Source: Hyphomicrobium sp. NDB2Meth4 (GTDB taxonomy: Bacteria > Pseudomonadota > Alphaproteobacteria > Rhizobiales > Hyphomicrobiaceae). From it: DNA of 64,000 bases. The notes below the pieces were generated by a model, which made no database searches, was not told where the DNA came from, and was given only the letters and a program-made list of their open reading frames with translations. Made by a program: the position numbers and the translations under genes. Below, one piece after another: positions 1-8,823 of the stretch. Within the stretch, counting starts at the first letter, position 1. Every line of letters starts with the position of its first letter. The stretch lies in NCBI RefSeq assembly GCF_900117445.1, contig NZ_FPEJ01000013.1:248001-312000 (forward strand), read 5' to 3'.

Positions 1-41
1 TGCCTTGGCAGCCGCCGGCCGGAGCGGCTAGGACTGCGCCC

Positions 42-617
42 ATGGAAAACGCCATCATCGATTTTCTCTCCCGCCGCCGCTCGGTGAAGCCGGACAAGCT
101 GGCAGCGCCCGCACCGAGCGCGGCCGAGCTGGAAACAATCCTCACCATTGCCTCCCGCGTCCCCGACCACAAAAAACTCGCGCCCTGGCGGTTCATCGTC
201 ATCGAGGGCGACGCGCGCGCCCGGTTGGGTGAGGTTGTGGCGGAAGCCTGCATCGCCGCCGAGAAGGAGCCGCCATCGCACGTCCGCCTCGACACTGAGC
301 GCGGCCGATTCATGCGCGCCCCGATGGTGATCGCGGTAGTCTCGCGCGTCACGCCTCACCGCAGTGCCCCCGAGTGGGAGCAGGTGCTGTCGGCGGGCGC
401 GGCCTGTTTCAACCTGTGCCTTGCCGCGAATGCTCTGGGTTATGGCACTTCGTGGATCAGCGAGTGGGTGGCCTACAACCAGACGATCGGCGCGGCGCTG
501 GGCCTTGCTGAAAACGAGCGCATCGCCGGCTTCATTTACGTCGGCACGCCGGTCGATCGCCCCGAGGAGCGCGAGCGTCCAGCTCTCGCCGACATCGTCA
601 CGCGCTGGAACGGCTAA
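42..617 (+). CDS. nitroreductase family protein
   Basis: A 191-residue protein of the FMN-dependent nitroreductase fold, which typically reduces nitro groups, quinones or flavins with NAD(P)H in the cytoplasm. The N-terminus (DFLSRRRSVK) and the RVPDHKKLAPWRF segment match the FMN-phosphate-binding start of the family. A glycine-rich stretch near residue 135 (ALGYGTSWISEW) and IYVGTP near the C-terminus are also typical. The length is normal for the single-domain YdjA-like subgroup. The substrate cannot be told from sequence. It is convergent with the NAD kinase gene, 24 bp away. Confidence 0.88.
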   Translation: MENAIIDFLSRRRSVKPDKLAAPAPSAAELETILTIASRVPDHKKLAPWRFIVIEGDARARLGEVVAEACIAAEKEPPSHVRLDTERGRFMRAPMVIAVVSRVTPHRSAPEWEQVLSAGAACFNLCLAANALGYGTSWISEWVAYNQTIGAALGLAENERIAGFIYVGTPVDRPEERERPALADIVTRWNG

Positions 618-641
618 TCCGGGCCCCAGCGAAGTAAGATC

Positions 642-1424
642 TCAGTAGCGGAACTGCTCTGCGAGCACGCGCTCGTCGAGACTGTGGTCGGGATCGAACA
701 TCATAAACAGTTCGATATTGCGCGCCTTCTCGATTTCGACGCGCGTCACGCCGCGCGTCTCGTAGTGATCGGCAACCGCGCTCACGGGACGCTTCTCGGC
801 TTCCAGCACTTCGATCGTGATGCGCACCTTGTTCGGCAGCAGCGCACCGCGCCAGCGCCGCGGGCGAAACGGGCTGATCGGAGTCAGTGCGAGCAGCGGC
901 GCATTGATGGGCAGGATCGGGCCGTGCGCCGATAGATTGTAGGCGGTCGAGCCGGCCGGCGTTGCCACCAGCACGCCGTCGCAGATCAGCTCCTCCATGC
1001 GTACCGTGTCATCCACGAGGATGCGCAGCTTCGCCGCTTGATGGCGTTCGCGGAACAGCGAGACCTCGTTGATCGCCAGCGCCTTGTGCGCCTTGCCCGA
1101 CTTGTCGGACGCGATCATCGACAGCGGATGGATGCGGCTGACGTCGGCATCGGTGAGCCGCTGGGGCAGGTCCTCTTCCTTGTAGTCGTTCATCAGGAAG
1201 CCCACGGACCCGCGGTTCATCCCGTAGATCGGCACGCCCTCGTTCATGAAGCGGTGCAGCGTCTGCAGCATGTGCCCGTCGCCGCCGAGCGCGACGATGG
1301 CATCGGCCTCCGCCGGGTCGTGATCGCCATAAAGCGCGACAAGGCGCTCGCGGGCGGCCATGGCCTCCGGCATCTCGCTTGCCACGAAGGCAATTTTCTC
1401 GAATTTGGTCTTCGGCTTTGCCAT
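642..1424 (-). CDS. nadK: NAD kinase
   Basis: ATP-dependent NAD kinase, which makes NADP from NAD. The GGDG signature ([15 protein letters not shown]) is near residue 50, followed by the NE motif ([10 protein letters not shown]) and the [17 protein letters not shown] segment that forms the NAD site. At about 260 residues it has the size of alphaproteobacterial NadK. I chose the start at [10 protein letters not shown]. An upstream in-frame start at 1466 would add 14 residues unlike the family and would overlap the start of the divergent cutA gene. Essential housekeeping enzyme in most bacteria. Confidence 0.95.
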   Translation of the reverse strand: MAKPKTKFEKIAFVASEMPEAMAARERLVALYGDHDPAEADAIVALGGDGHMLQTLHRFMNEGVPIYGMNRGSVGFLMNDYKEEDLPQRLTDADVSRIHPLSMIASDKSGKAHKALAINEVSLFRERHQAAKLRILVDDTVRMEELICDGVLVATPAGSTAYNLSAHGPILPINAPLLALTPISPFRPRRWRGALLPNKVRITIEVLEAEKRPVSAVADHYETRGVTRVEIEKARNIELFMMFDPDHSLDERVLAEQFRY

Positions 1425-1466
1425 GGTGTGATGCGCCGACCCGAAAGGGCGTGGAGGCTCGCTCAA

Positions 1467-1826
1467 GTGCAGGAAAACGACAAGCCCGTTTTGATCTATT
1501 CGACGTTTCCCTCGACGGAGACAGCCGAAGCGGTGGGCCGCGAGCTCGTGGAACGAAGACTCGCCGCCTGTATCAACATCGTGCCGGGCATGACGTCAAT
1601 TTATCGTTGGGAGGGTGCCATAGCGCGCGACAGCGAGGTGGTGATGGTGATCAAGACGCGTCAGACGCTCTCCTCGGCGGTAGTTGATGCAACCAGAACG
1701 CGCCATCCCTACGCCAACCCCGCGCTCATTGTGCTGCCCATTGTCGATGGCGCAGCCGACTATTTGAGCTGGCTGATGAGCGAGACCGAGGCGCCTGTCG
1801 GCGACCCTAGCGACAGCGAGGACTAA
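1467..1826 (+). CDS. cutA: CutA divalent-cation tolerance protein
   Basis: A small trimeric CutA1 family protein. [41 protein letters not shown] and [13 protein letters not shown] are family signatures. The frame stays open from far upstream, but CutA proteins are about 105-120 residues, so I place the start at the GTG at 1467 (119 residues). An ATG at 1431 is the alternative. The gene is divergent from nadK. Linked to copper tolerance in E. coli, but its molecular role is unsettled. Confidence 0.88.
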   Translation: MQENDKPVLIYSTFPSTETAEAVGRELVERRLAACINIVPGMTSIYRWEGAIARDSEVVMVIKTRQTLSSAVVDATRTRHPYANPALIVLPIVDGAADYLSWLMSETEAPVGDPSDSED

Positions 1827-1847
1827 GCGCCCACCGATCGCGCCGGA

Positions 1848-2735
1848 TCAATAAACGCCGCCGAGGCTGAGCATCAGGTTATAGCGCGGCGTGCCGGGGC
1901 TCGCGCGGCGCGAGTGGCTCGACTTCTTGGCGCTGCGCGGTTTCGGAGCGGCCGCTGCGGGTGGCTGATAGCTGCGCTCGTTTGGCTCCAGTGCGGCGAC
2001 GGTCGGCTGCGAAGAGCCGGTGCCGGGCACGAGAGGCTCCTGCATCGCAGGCGTCAGCGGAGCACCGATGGCCATCCGGCCGGGAAGCGGACTGGTAACG
2101 ACGCTGCTCTGCACCGGCGTGAAGAGGCGCGTTGAAGCCGCGGGTTCGGTCGCCGAAGCGGCCTTCCACGGCAGTGTCTCCGGCGCATTCGACGCCGCCG
2201 TTGTCGCCTCGACGGCGCCGCACGAACGCCCGCTATACGATTTGACCAGGCTGAGGAGCATGTAGTCGGGCTTGTCGACCGGAAGCGCAGCGTTGGACCG
2301 CGTGTTGAAGTCGAGCATGGCCTGGCGCGTGCTGGCGTTCCAGGCGCCGTTGACGCGGCCCCAGTAGCAACCCGCGCGCTTCAATTCCTGTTGGATGTCG
2401 ACCACCAGCTTATACCGGTCGTCAGGGTCGGTCGCATCGATATCGCCGGACACGTTGGTCTGCCAATTCGAGACGGTCTCAACGCGTGCAGCCGCAGCAG
2501 GCGAGTTGCCCGCAGGCTGACGAGGCTTCAACACGACGCCGGGAGAAAAGCTTGCCACGCGCGCTCCGGGCCGCGCATCGGAGGCTAAGCGAGCCGCAAG
2601 CATCTCATCGGAGCGCTCAGCGCTCACGCGCCTCGCTTCCTTGAGGGTCGTGCCGCGGTCGACCGGAGCGGGAAGATAGACGAACAAGCCCACGCCGATG
2701 CCGGCCAGTAGCACGAAGGCACCAAGGCTACGCAT
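1848..2735 (-). CDS. membrane-anchored peptidoglycan-binding-like protein
   Basis: A 295-residue protein with an N-terminal hydrophobic segment (residues 4-22, LGAFVLLAGIGVGLFVYLP) that acts as an uncleaved anchor or signal. A low-complexity linker follows, then a peptidoglycan-binding-type domain near residues 108-172 (IQQELKRAGCYWGRVNGAW, TRQAMLDFN). Two cysteines (YWG-side Cys and RSCG) could form a disulfide in the periplasm. The C-terminal third is rich in Pro, Ala and Ser. AGGAG lies 8 nt before the ATG. Function unknown; likely cell-wall associated. Confidence 0.7.
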   Translation of the reverse strand: MRSLGAFVLLAGIGVGLFVYLPAPVDRGTTLKEARRVSAERSDEMLAARLASDARPGARVASFSPGVVLKPRQPAGNSPAAAARVETVSNWQTNVSGDIDATDPDDRYKLVVDIQQELKRAGCYWGRVNGAWNASTRQAMLDFNTRSNAALPVDKPDYMLLSLVKSYSGRSCGAVEATTAASNAPETLPWKAASATEPAASTRLFTPVQSSVVTSPLPGRMAIGAPLTPAMQEPLVPGTGSSQPTVAALEPNERSYQPPAAAAPKPRSAKKSSHSRRASPGTPRYNLMLSLGGVY

Positions 2736-3477
2736 AACGGTTAGCTCCTAACGCACGTCCGGCACACGCCGGTGAGGAAACTTAAGGTGCTGCGGTCCAG
2801 CTCAAGTCCTCGCGGACCAAACTAAATAGAAGCAATGACAATGAGCTTAAGACGCCCAGCTGAAATGGATGGTTAGCCAATATGTTCCAGAGCTTAACCA
2901 AAATACGTCTGCACACGTGCTGATGCAACGTGTTGAGCGCCGTTCAGCAGAAGAATTTGCGCGGACCAGGTGTGCACATCCGGGGGGAGGCTGGGGGAAA
3001 CTCTCGTCCAGGAGGTGGGCGACCTGTGGACAGCCGTGTGGCCGCTTGCGGAGCGAAATTGAGGCTGGATTCTGGCCCGGAAAGCTACAGGGCTGATTCT
3101 CTTAACAATTCATTCCGAATCGCGTAGCAAAGGCAACTGAGGGGGCAGTACCGCGTCAGTAAACTTGTCGCCTCGCCCGATTGGGGAAAGTTGCGCACAG
3201 GGGAATCCAGCGGCGATTTCTGACCTGTGTACGACGCGCCCGATGGGCAGGCTCCAGCTCTCGGCACTTCTGTCTGCGTGCCTGTTCGCCGGTTTGCCGG
3301 ATGCCATTGGGGATGGCGCCGGAGCTCAACAGACCGATCGAGCCAGCATGCCAGCCCGTAGCGCCCATTATCGCGTAGGAGATGGAGAGTTTTTGCCACG
3401 CCCTCGGCAAAGACAAGATAAGGGCCGGTGCAGTGCGCGCGTGGAGAGCCGGCCGTCATAATCCATGAGGGCACACA
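2736..3477. other. 742-bp intergenic region without a convincing gene
   Basis: Several overlapping open frames exist on both strands, but none has a plausible ribosome-binding site, a recognisable domain or protein-like composition. The best of them is a plus-strand frame from about 3244 with a signal-like start (MGRLQLSALLSACLFAGL) that degrades into Arg-rich sequence. The region separates conserved genes from the unusual membrane protein at 3478 and may be a decayed insertion. Confidence 0.4.
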
Positions 3478-4737
3478 ATGAGACATGCTCTAGGCGTGTT
3501 GGGGGTTCTAGCTGCCGGTGTACTGTTAGCCGTATCGGCGGCAATGAACTGGCGATTTGGCGTCAGCCTCGGAAGGACCGAGCTGGACGGCCAGATCTAC
3601 GGAGCGGCCAGCGCGGCCGCCGACTGCATGAAGGCACTCGTGCCTTTCTTCCTATTTGCCGCAATCAAAAACAGGATGTGGTCGCAGGCAGCAGCCTCCG
3701 CCCTCGTCTGGGTCGTGGTCACCGCCTATTCGTTGACCTCGGCGCTCGGCCATGCGGCGTTGAACCGGCTCGATACGGCCGGCCAGCGTACCGCCACAGC
3801 AGAAGCCTACAAGGACCAGCGTGCAGATCTTGCACGGGCCCAGGAGCAACTATCCTGGATCCCGCAGCATCGCCCTGCTCAGGCGGTGCAAGCTGATATC
3901 GATGCCTTGAAGGACGAGAAGACCTGGTCGTACACCGAACAGTGCAGCAAGGTCGATGGACCTAAGACGCGCGGCTTCTGTCAGAAGTTCCACGCGTTGT
4001 CAGCTGAGCTTGCCTCTGCGAAGCAAACCGTTGCGCTCGAGGCACGCGTCGCCGACATCAAGGCGAAGCTGGCCACCGCGACAGCCGGCCACGCTGTAAC
4101 GAGCGAAGGTGACCCGCAGGCTGCGGTCCTTGCCAAGCTCGCTGCGTTGGTTGCCCCGTCCGTGAAAGTTGAGGATGTGCAGACCGCACTGACGGTCTTC
4201 ATCGCACTGTTGCTCGAAGTAGGGTCGGGTTTCGGTATGTATATCGCCTTTAGTCAGTGGCGCCTCTACGATCGCCACACGCCGACCGCACCATTGATGG
4301 TTCCGGTCAGCACCGCTGCGGCAGCGGTGGCGGCTCCCAAGGCCGTTGCGATAGCAAAGCCGCGTTCCGGCGCGAACGACAACAAGTCTGTGACCGAAGT
4401 GAAGGTCGCGACAGAAGTCAAAGCAGTCGCTTCGCCCGCACCACAAAGACTGATCGCTCCCGAAACGGATGTGGAGCGCTTCTACAAGGAGAGAATCGAG
4501 ACGCAAGACGGATCAAGCTTGACTGCAACTTCGCTGTACGAGGACTACTGTGCATGGTGTGAAGATCAGCAGAAAGAGCCACTCGCACTTCCAACGTTCG
4601 GACGTGAATTCGGTGAGCTCGGAGTCCAGAAAGCAAGGATAGCAGGACGAGTGCGGTATATCGGCATTGCGCTGAAGTCCGCCGAAGCTCTCGAGGAGGA
4701 TAAGAAGCCGCCGGTCTTCGACGAAAAGGCCGCCTAG
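3478..4737 (+). CDS. membrane protein with coiled coil and C-terminal winged-helix-like domain
   Basis: I do not recognise a named family for this 419-residue protein. Three hydrophobic segments lie at about 4-24, 48-64 and 68-92. An Ala/Gln/Lys-rich helical region (about 100-225) resembles a coiled coil, and a fourth segment (about 236-260, TVFIALLLEVGSGFGMYIAF) follows. After a Pro/Ala linker the C-terminus (about 330-400: VERFYKERIE, SLYEDYCAWCEDQ, LPTFGREFGELGV) resembles the small winged-helix domain at the end of phage/plasmid D5-type primases. That domain match is inferred. Two strong hairpins follow the gene. Possibly of mobile-element origin. Confidence 0.6.
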   Translation: MRHALGVLGVLAAGVLLAVSAAMNWRFGVSLGRTELDGQIYGAASAAADCMKALVPFFLFAAIKNRMWSQAAASALVWVVVTAYSLTSALGHAALNRLDTAGQRTATAEAYKDQRADLARAQEQLSWIPQHRPAQAVQADIDALKDEKTWSYTEQCSKVDGPKTRGFCQKFHALSAELASAKQTVALEARVADIKAKLATATAGHAVTSEGDPQAAVLAKLAALVAPSVKVEDVQTALTVFIALLLEVGSGFGMYIAFSQWRLYDRHTPTAPLMVPVSTAAAAVAAPKAVAIAKPRSGANDNKSVTEVKVATEVKAVASPAPQRLIAPETDVERFYKERIETQDGSSLTATSLYEDYCAWCEDQQKEPLALPTFGREFGELGVQKARIAGRVRYIGIALKSAEALEEDKKPPVFDEKAA

Positions 4738-4752
4738 AGATAGGCTTCAAAC

Positions 4753-4776
4753 GAAAGGCCGCGTAAGCGGCCTTTC
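4753..4776 (+). terminator. rho-independent terminator hairpin
   Basis: A perfect inverted repeat GAAAGGCCGC / GCGGCCTTTC with a 4-nt GTAA loop, 15 bp after the stop of the gene at 3478-4737. The 3' arm ends in TTTC followed by TCATTT. Confidence 0.8.
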
Positions 4777-4794
4777 TCATTTCCAGGATCTGTG

Positions 4795-4821
4795 AAGGCG
4801 GCCGCTCAGGCCGCCTTTTCT
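4795..4821. terminator. second hairpin, overlapping the end of ptrB
   Basis: AAGGCGGCC, a 5-nt loop and GGCCGCCTT, followed on the plus strand by TTCTTTTT. The loop contains the stop codon of the convergent ptrB gene. It probably backs up the first terminator for plus-strand transcripts. Confidence 0.65.
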
Positions 4822-6932
4822 TTTTGCTTTGCCGCAAGGCCCGCGATTTTCAGCGCAAAGGCGTAGTCCGCCGCCATCTCGCGCAGCTGCTCATAGCGCC
4901 CCGACGCGCCGCCGTGGCCCGCTTCCATGTTGATCTTCAAGAGCACGAGGTTGTCCGACGCGTTCTTCTCGCGCAGTCGCGCAATCCATTTCGCAGGTTC
5001 CCAATAGGTAACGCGCGGATCCGTGAGGCCGCCATAGGCGAAGATGTGCGGATAGGTTTTCGCTTCGACATTCTCGTACGGGCTGTACGAATGAATGATC
5101 GAGAACTCATCGCGGCTGGCAATCGGGTTGCCCCACTCGGGCCACTCGGGCGGCGTCAGCGGCAAATCCTTGTCGAGCATGGTGTTGAGCACATCGACGA
5201 ATGGCACGTCCGCAATGATGCCGAGGAACAGATCCGGCGCCATGTTGGTGACGACGCCCATCAGCATGCCGCCAGCCGATCCGCCGTTGGCCACGATGTG
5301 CCCGCGCTTCGTCAGTCCCTGCGCGACGAGGTATTCACCCGCGTCGATGAAGTCGGTGAACGTATTCACCTTCTGCGCCAGCTTGCCGTTGGTGTACCAG
5401 CGATAGCCCTTGTCCTTGCCGCCGCGGATGTGCGCGATGGCATAGATGAAGCCGCGGTCCACCAAGGATAGCCGCGTCGTCGAGAATGACGCCGGGATTG
5501 AGATGCCGTACGCGCCGTAGCCATAGAGCAGCACCGGCGCCGAACCATCGAGCGGCGTGTCCTTATGATAGAGGATCGACACCGGCACCGTCTCGCCGTC
5601 GCGCGCTGGTGCATAGAGGCGGCGCGTGACGTAGTCGGCGGGATTGTGCCCGCTCGGGACCTGCTGGCGCTTGCGCAACACGCGGTTGCGCGTCTGCATG
5701 TCGTAGTCCCACGTCTCCGCCGGTGTCGTCATTGACGAATAGACGAAGCGCACGTTCGTGGTGTCGAACTCATAGCCCGGGTGAACGCCCAGCGAGTAGG
5801 CCTCCTCCGGGAAAGCAATGATGTGCTCGTCGGCATCGGACAGGCGGCGCACGACGATGCGCGGCAGCCCGTTCTCACGCTCGAGGCGCACCATGTAATC
5901 GCGATAGAGGATCGTATCGAGGATGAGGCAGCCGGGGCGGTGTGGGATTACCTCGCGCCAGTTCGCCTCGCCCGGCGCTGACACTGGCGCCTCGACGATG
6001 CGGAAGTCCTCGGCATCGTGCGAATTCGTGGTGATGTAGAACTTGTCGCCGTTGTGCTCGACGGAATACTCATGCCCGACGCGGCGTGGCGTAATCAGCA
6101 CCGGCTCCGAAAGCGGAGCATCCGCATCGATGATGCGCACCTCGCTCGTGCGATGATCGTGCGCGTCGATGGTGATGTATTTTGCCGATTGCGTAGCATT
6201 GATCGCCACGTAAAGGCCGATGTCCTTTTCGTCGTAGACAAGCACGTCTTCATCCGACGGCGTGCCGACGGCATGCCGGTAGACCTGCAGCGGCCGGTGG
6301 TTGTCATCGAGACGGACGTAGAAGAAGGTCCGGCTGTCGCTTGCCCACACGACACCGCCACGCGTGTCGGGGACGATGTCCGGCAGGTCTTCTCCCGTGG
6401 TCAGGTCGCGCACGCGAACCGAATACAGCTCCGAGCCTTTGTCATCGATCGAGTAGGCAAGCAGGCGATGGTCCGGGCTGTGTTCGAAGCCGCCGAGGTC
6501 CCAATAGGCTTTGCCTTCCGCCTCGCGGTTTCCGTCCAGCACTACGACTTCGCCGCTGCCGTCTCGGTTGCTGCGATAGATGAGCGGATACTGGCCTCCG
6601 GCGACGAAGCCGCTGTAGTAGGCGTAAGGGCCATCGGCCGTGGGAACCGAGCTGTCGTCCTCCTTCAGGCGGCCGCGCATTTCGGCGAATAGTTCATCCT
6701 GCAGAGGCTTCGTCTCGGCGAGCTGGGCCTCGCAATAAGCATTCTCGGCGTCGAGATAAGCCCGGATCTCGGGATCGAGCACGGCAGGATCGCGCATGAC
6801 GTCCTGCCAGTTGTCGGCCTTGAGCCAAGCGTAATCGTCTACGAGTTCGACGCCATGCCAGGTGGAGACTTTCGGTCGGCGCGCGGCGCGCGGCGGCTTT
6901 ACGAAGGCATGACGGGAGTTCTGGGGGGACAT
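4806..6932 (-). CDS. ptrB: oligopeptidase B (S9A family)
   Basis: A cytoplasmic serine oligopeptidase that cuts short peptides after basic residues. It has an N-terminal beta-propeller (WHGVELVDDYAWLKADNW start) and a C-terminal alpha/beta-hydrolase domain. The catalytic serine is in GGSAGGMLMG, the Asp region is YGGLTDPRVTYWEPAKW, and the histidine is in EAGHGGASGR. Full length for the family at about 708 residues. Two tandem ATGs (6935 and 6932) follow GGAGAG. I chose the second because its spacing to the Shine-Dalgarno is better. Confidence 0.95.
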   Translation of the reverse strand: MSPQNSRHAFVKPPRAARRPKVSTWHGVELVDDYAWLKADNWQDVMRDPAVLDPEIRAYLDAENAYCEAQLAETKPLQDELFAEMRGRLKEDDSSVPTADGPYAYYSGFVAGGQYPLIYRSNRDGSGEVVVLDGNREAEGKAYWDLGGFEHSPDHRLLAYSIDDKGSELYSVRVRDLTTGEDLPDIVPDTRGGVVWASDSRTFFYVRLDDNHRPLQVYRHAVGTPSDEDVLVYDEKDIGLYVAINATQSAKYITIDAHDHRTSEVRIIDADAPLSEPVLITPRRVGHEYSVEHNGDKFYITTNSHDAEDFRIVEAPVSAPGEANWREVIPHRPGCLILDTILYRDYMVRLERENGLPRIVVRRLSDADEHIIAFPEEAYSLGVHPGYEFDTTNVRFVYSSMTTPAETWDYDMQTRNRVLRKRQQVPSGHNPADYVTRRLYAPARDGETVPVSILYHKDTPLDGSAPVLLYGYGAYGISIPASFSTTRLSLVDRGFIYAIAHIRGGKDKGYRWYTNGKLAQKVNTFTDFIDAGEYLVAQGLTKRGHIVANGGSAGGMLMGVVTNMAPDLFLGIIADVPFVDVLNTMLDKDLPLTPPEWPEWGNPIASRDEFSIIHSYSPYENVEAKTYPHIFAYGGLTDPRVTYWEPAKWIARLREKNASDNLVLLKINMEAGHGGASGRYEQLREMAADYAFALKIAGLAAKQKEKAA

Positions 6933-6935
6933 CAT

Positions 6936-7508
6936 TCTCTCCACGCTACTTGGTGGCAAAACATGGGGTGTCGCTCAGCTGCGACGAAGACCCGCCGACG
7001 GCGAAGGCAGCCTTTTCGGGAAAGATCTCCGGGAATACCGAGGGAATCTGACGAATAGGGGCGCCGGTTGTCAACTTTAGGGGCATCCTGGCGCGCCTTA
7101 GCGCTTCGGGCGGGCGCAGTTACTCCAAGTAGTGATCAAGCTGCCGTCGACGATATCTTGCCTAGGCATGCAACCACTAATGGGTGCATCGGGACTAATA
7201 TTTGTCTGACCAGCAGATTCTGACTTAGATCATAAAAAATATGTCAGAAAACGACGTTAACAATTGACCTGCAGCTAAAGCATGCCTGCAACATTGTTTC
7301 ACGGCAAGTGTATGCAGGTCCAGTGTTGTTGACTTTACTTGGAACGGGTGCGAAGTCTGCCGAGCGAAACGCAATAATTGCAGCGTTGCAAGTTACGGCA
7401 GTTCGTTGCCGAAGATCAAACCTCTCGGCGCTTAATCGTCCAGAGGTATAGATGCGCACAGCACTGACGTTCATTGCATAAAGAATACTGACCAGTGGGA
7501 GGTCGGCT
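6936..7508. other. AT-richer intergenic region upstream of mucR
   Basis: About 570 bp between the divergent ptrB and mucR genes. The half nearer mucR (about 7180-7480) is clearly more AT-rich than the surroundings, with runs such as CATAAAAAATATG and GTTAACAATTG. MucR/Ros proteins bind AT-rich, low-consensus targets and commonly repress their own gene, so this is a likely autoregulatory region. No small gene or RNA is recognised. Confidence 0.5.
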
Positions 7509-7916
7509 TTGGAAGAAACTACGCGGCCTGAGCTCGTTGAGCTGACTGCCAAGATTGTGTCGGCGTACGTGAGCAATAACTCCGTCGGTGCCGGCGATCT
7601 GCCTCATCTGATTAGCGAGACGCATGCCGCATTGAGCCGCGCCAGCGGCGGGACGATCACAATTGAACGCGAAGAACAGAAGCCGAAGGTGCCGGTGAAG
7701 AAATCGGTAATGCCCGATTACTTGATCTGCCTCGAAGACGGAAAGAAGTTCAAGTCGCTCAAGCGCCATCTGCGCACGCACTACAACCTGTCTCCGGAAG
7801 AGTACCGCGAGAAGTGGGGCTTGCCCCACGACTATCCCATGGTCGCGCCCAATTACGCGCGGGCTCGGTCCGACCTCGCCAAGAAGATGGGTCTTGGAAC
7901 GCGGCGCGAGAGATAA
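7509..7916 (+). CDS. mucR: MucR/Ros family transcriptional regulator
   Basis: A 135-residue Ros/MucR protein, a global H-NS-like regulator in rhizobia and relatives that often controls exopolysaccharide, motility and cell-cycle genes. The N-terminal helical oligomerisation region is followed by the zinc-finger-like domain [18 protein letters not shown] at about 71-91. The usual second Cys is Asp77, so the metal site would be C74/D77/H87/H91 or may hold no zinc, as in some Mesorhizobium homologues. The conserved [14 protein letters not shown] segment follows. The start is TTG, preceded by a strong GGGAGG, which hints at tuned translation. Confidence 0.93.
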   Translation: MEETTRPELVELTAKIVSAYVSNNSVGAGDLPHLISETHAALSRASGGTITIEREEQKPKVPVKKSVMPDYLICLEDGKKFKSLKRHLRTHYNLSPEEYREKWGLPHDYPMVAPNYARARSDLAKKMGLGTRRER

Positions 7917-7944
7917 GCGCTCGTCTCGCCGCGAGCGTTAGCTC

Positions 7945-8229
7945 TCATCTCGCGGCGCGCGCTTTGCTCAGATAATCCCTTGTCTCGGCGCGATAGGCGC
8001 TCAGCAGCGCCGCATGGCGCGCAAGATCGTACGCCCAATGTCCTGCTATCCCGCGTTGACGCTCCAGCCTCAGCGCCCGGCGCATGCGCGCAAGCAGCCG
8101 CGCATGCTCATCAAGGCAGCGCGTCTCCAGCTCTTGCGGCCACAGAGGCAACAGGCGCGGAAGATCCCGGGCCCTCTCATAAGTGTCGCTGTTCTGATTG
8201 CGCGCAGAGGCGGGGAAGGTCGATGTCAT
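7945..8229 (-). CDS. small conserved-looking hypothetical protein
   Basis: A 94-residue Arg- and Leu-rich helical protein of unknown function (RDLPRLLPLWPQELE near residue 21, ending YRAETRDYLSKARAAR). The frame stays open upstream across the divergent DnaA-like gene, but that part is an antisense shadow, so I place the start at the ATG at 8229. No clear Shine-Dalgarno is seen and no domain is recognised. Codon use in this part matches neighbouring genes. Confidence 0.5.
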   Translation of the reverse strand: MTSTFPASARNQNSDTYERARDLPRLLPLWPQELETRCLDEHARLLARMRRALRLERQRGIAGHWAYDLARHAALLSAYRAETRDYLSKARAAR

Positions 8230-8415
8230 GCGGCACATCCGGCTGACGCTAAGAAGCCAGCAACCTTTGCACCCCGCATCGACGCGTGGATTTCTTCTGA
8301 GAGCGCGCGAGTTATCCCCCTCGTTCACCCGCGATCTAGTTTGCTCATCGGTAAGTAGCGCTTCCACCGTATGCTGCGCCTCGACAAACGCCCCGTGCTC
8401 CTGACGGAACTTTCG

Positions 8416-8808
8416 ATGACGCCGAACCTGCACCAGCATCCCGCCTTCGCGCACGCCGCCCCCTACAACCCGGCCGGTCCGCGCACAGAAGCAAGCCTTC
8501 GTCGCGAGGCGATCGAGATCGCCGTCGCGCAGGTGTTCGGCATCGCCGGGAGCGACTTGCGCCGCTCGACGCGCGGCCGCGCCAAAGTGGCCCTCGCGCG
8601 CCAGGTGGCGATGTACTTGGCGCATGTCGGCTGCGGCCTGTCGCTCACCCAGACGGGCCAGCTGTTCGAGCGAGACCGCACCACGGTCGCCCACGCTTGC
8701 GGCGTCATCGAGGATCGCCGCGACGATCCGATCTTCGACCGCGTGCTCGATCTTCTCGAGTGGGCGGTTCCCGCGCTCGCCGAGCGTCCCCCTCCGCAAC
8801 CTCAATAG
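8416..8808 (+). CDS. DnaA domain IV-like helix-turn-helix protein
   Basis: A stand-alone version of the DnaA C-terminal DNA-binding domain. Residues in the range REAIEIAVAQVFGIAGSDLR, RQVAMYLAHV and FERDRTTVAHACGVIED match the DnaA signature, in which the recognition helix reads RDRTTV-HA. There is no AAA+ ATPase domain, so it cannot initiate replication as DnaA does. Similar short proteins occur in Hyphomicrobiales next to DUF6456 genes, as here. A longer form from the ATG at 8371 is possible but lacks a ribosome-binding site. Confidence 0.8.
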   Translation: MTPNLHQHPAFAHAAPYNPAGPRTEASLRREAIEIAVAQVFGIAGSDLRRSTRGRAKVALARQVAMYLAHVGCGLSLTQTGQLFERDRTTVAHACGVIEDRRDDPIFDRVLDLLEWAVPALAERPPPQPQ

Positions 8809-8823
8809 TTAGCCGAGACCATC

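Noticed and set aside
1038-1430. Upstream extension of the cutA frame
   Set aside because: It is antisense to nadK, and CutA proteins do not have an N-terminal extension of this kind.
3085-3486. 133-codon minus-strand frame in the intergenic region before 3478
   Set aside because: No ribosome-binding site, no hydrophobic or domain pattern, and Arg/Cys-rich composition typical of noncoding GC-rich frames.
7945-8805. 286-codon minus-strand frame
   Set aside because: Its first two thirds are antisense to the DnaA-like gene and have no protein-like pattern; only the last 94 codons are kept as a gene.
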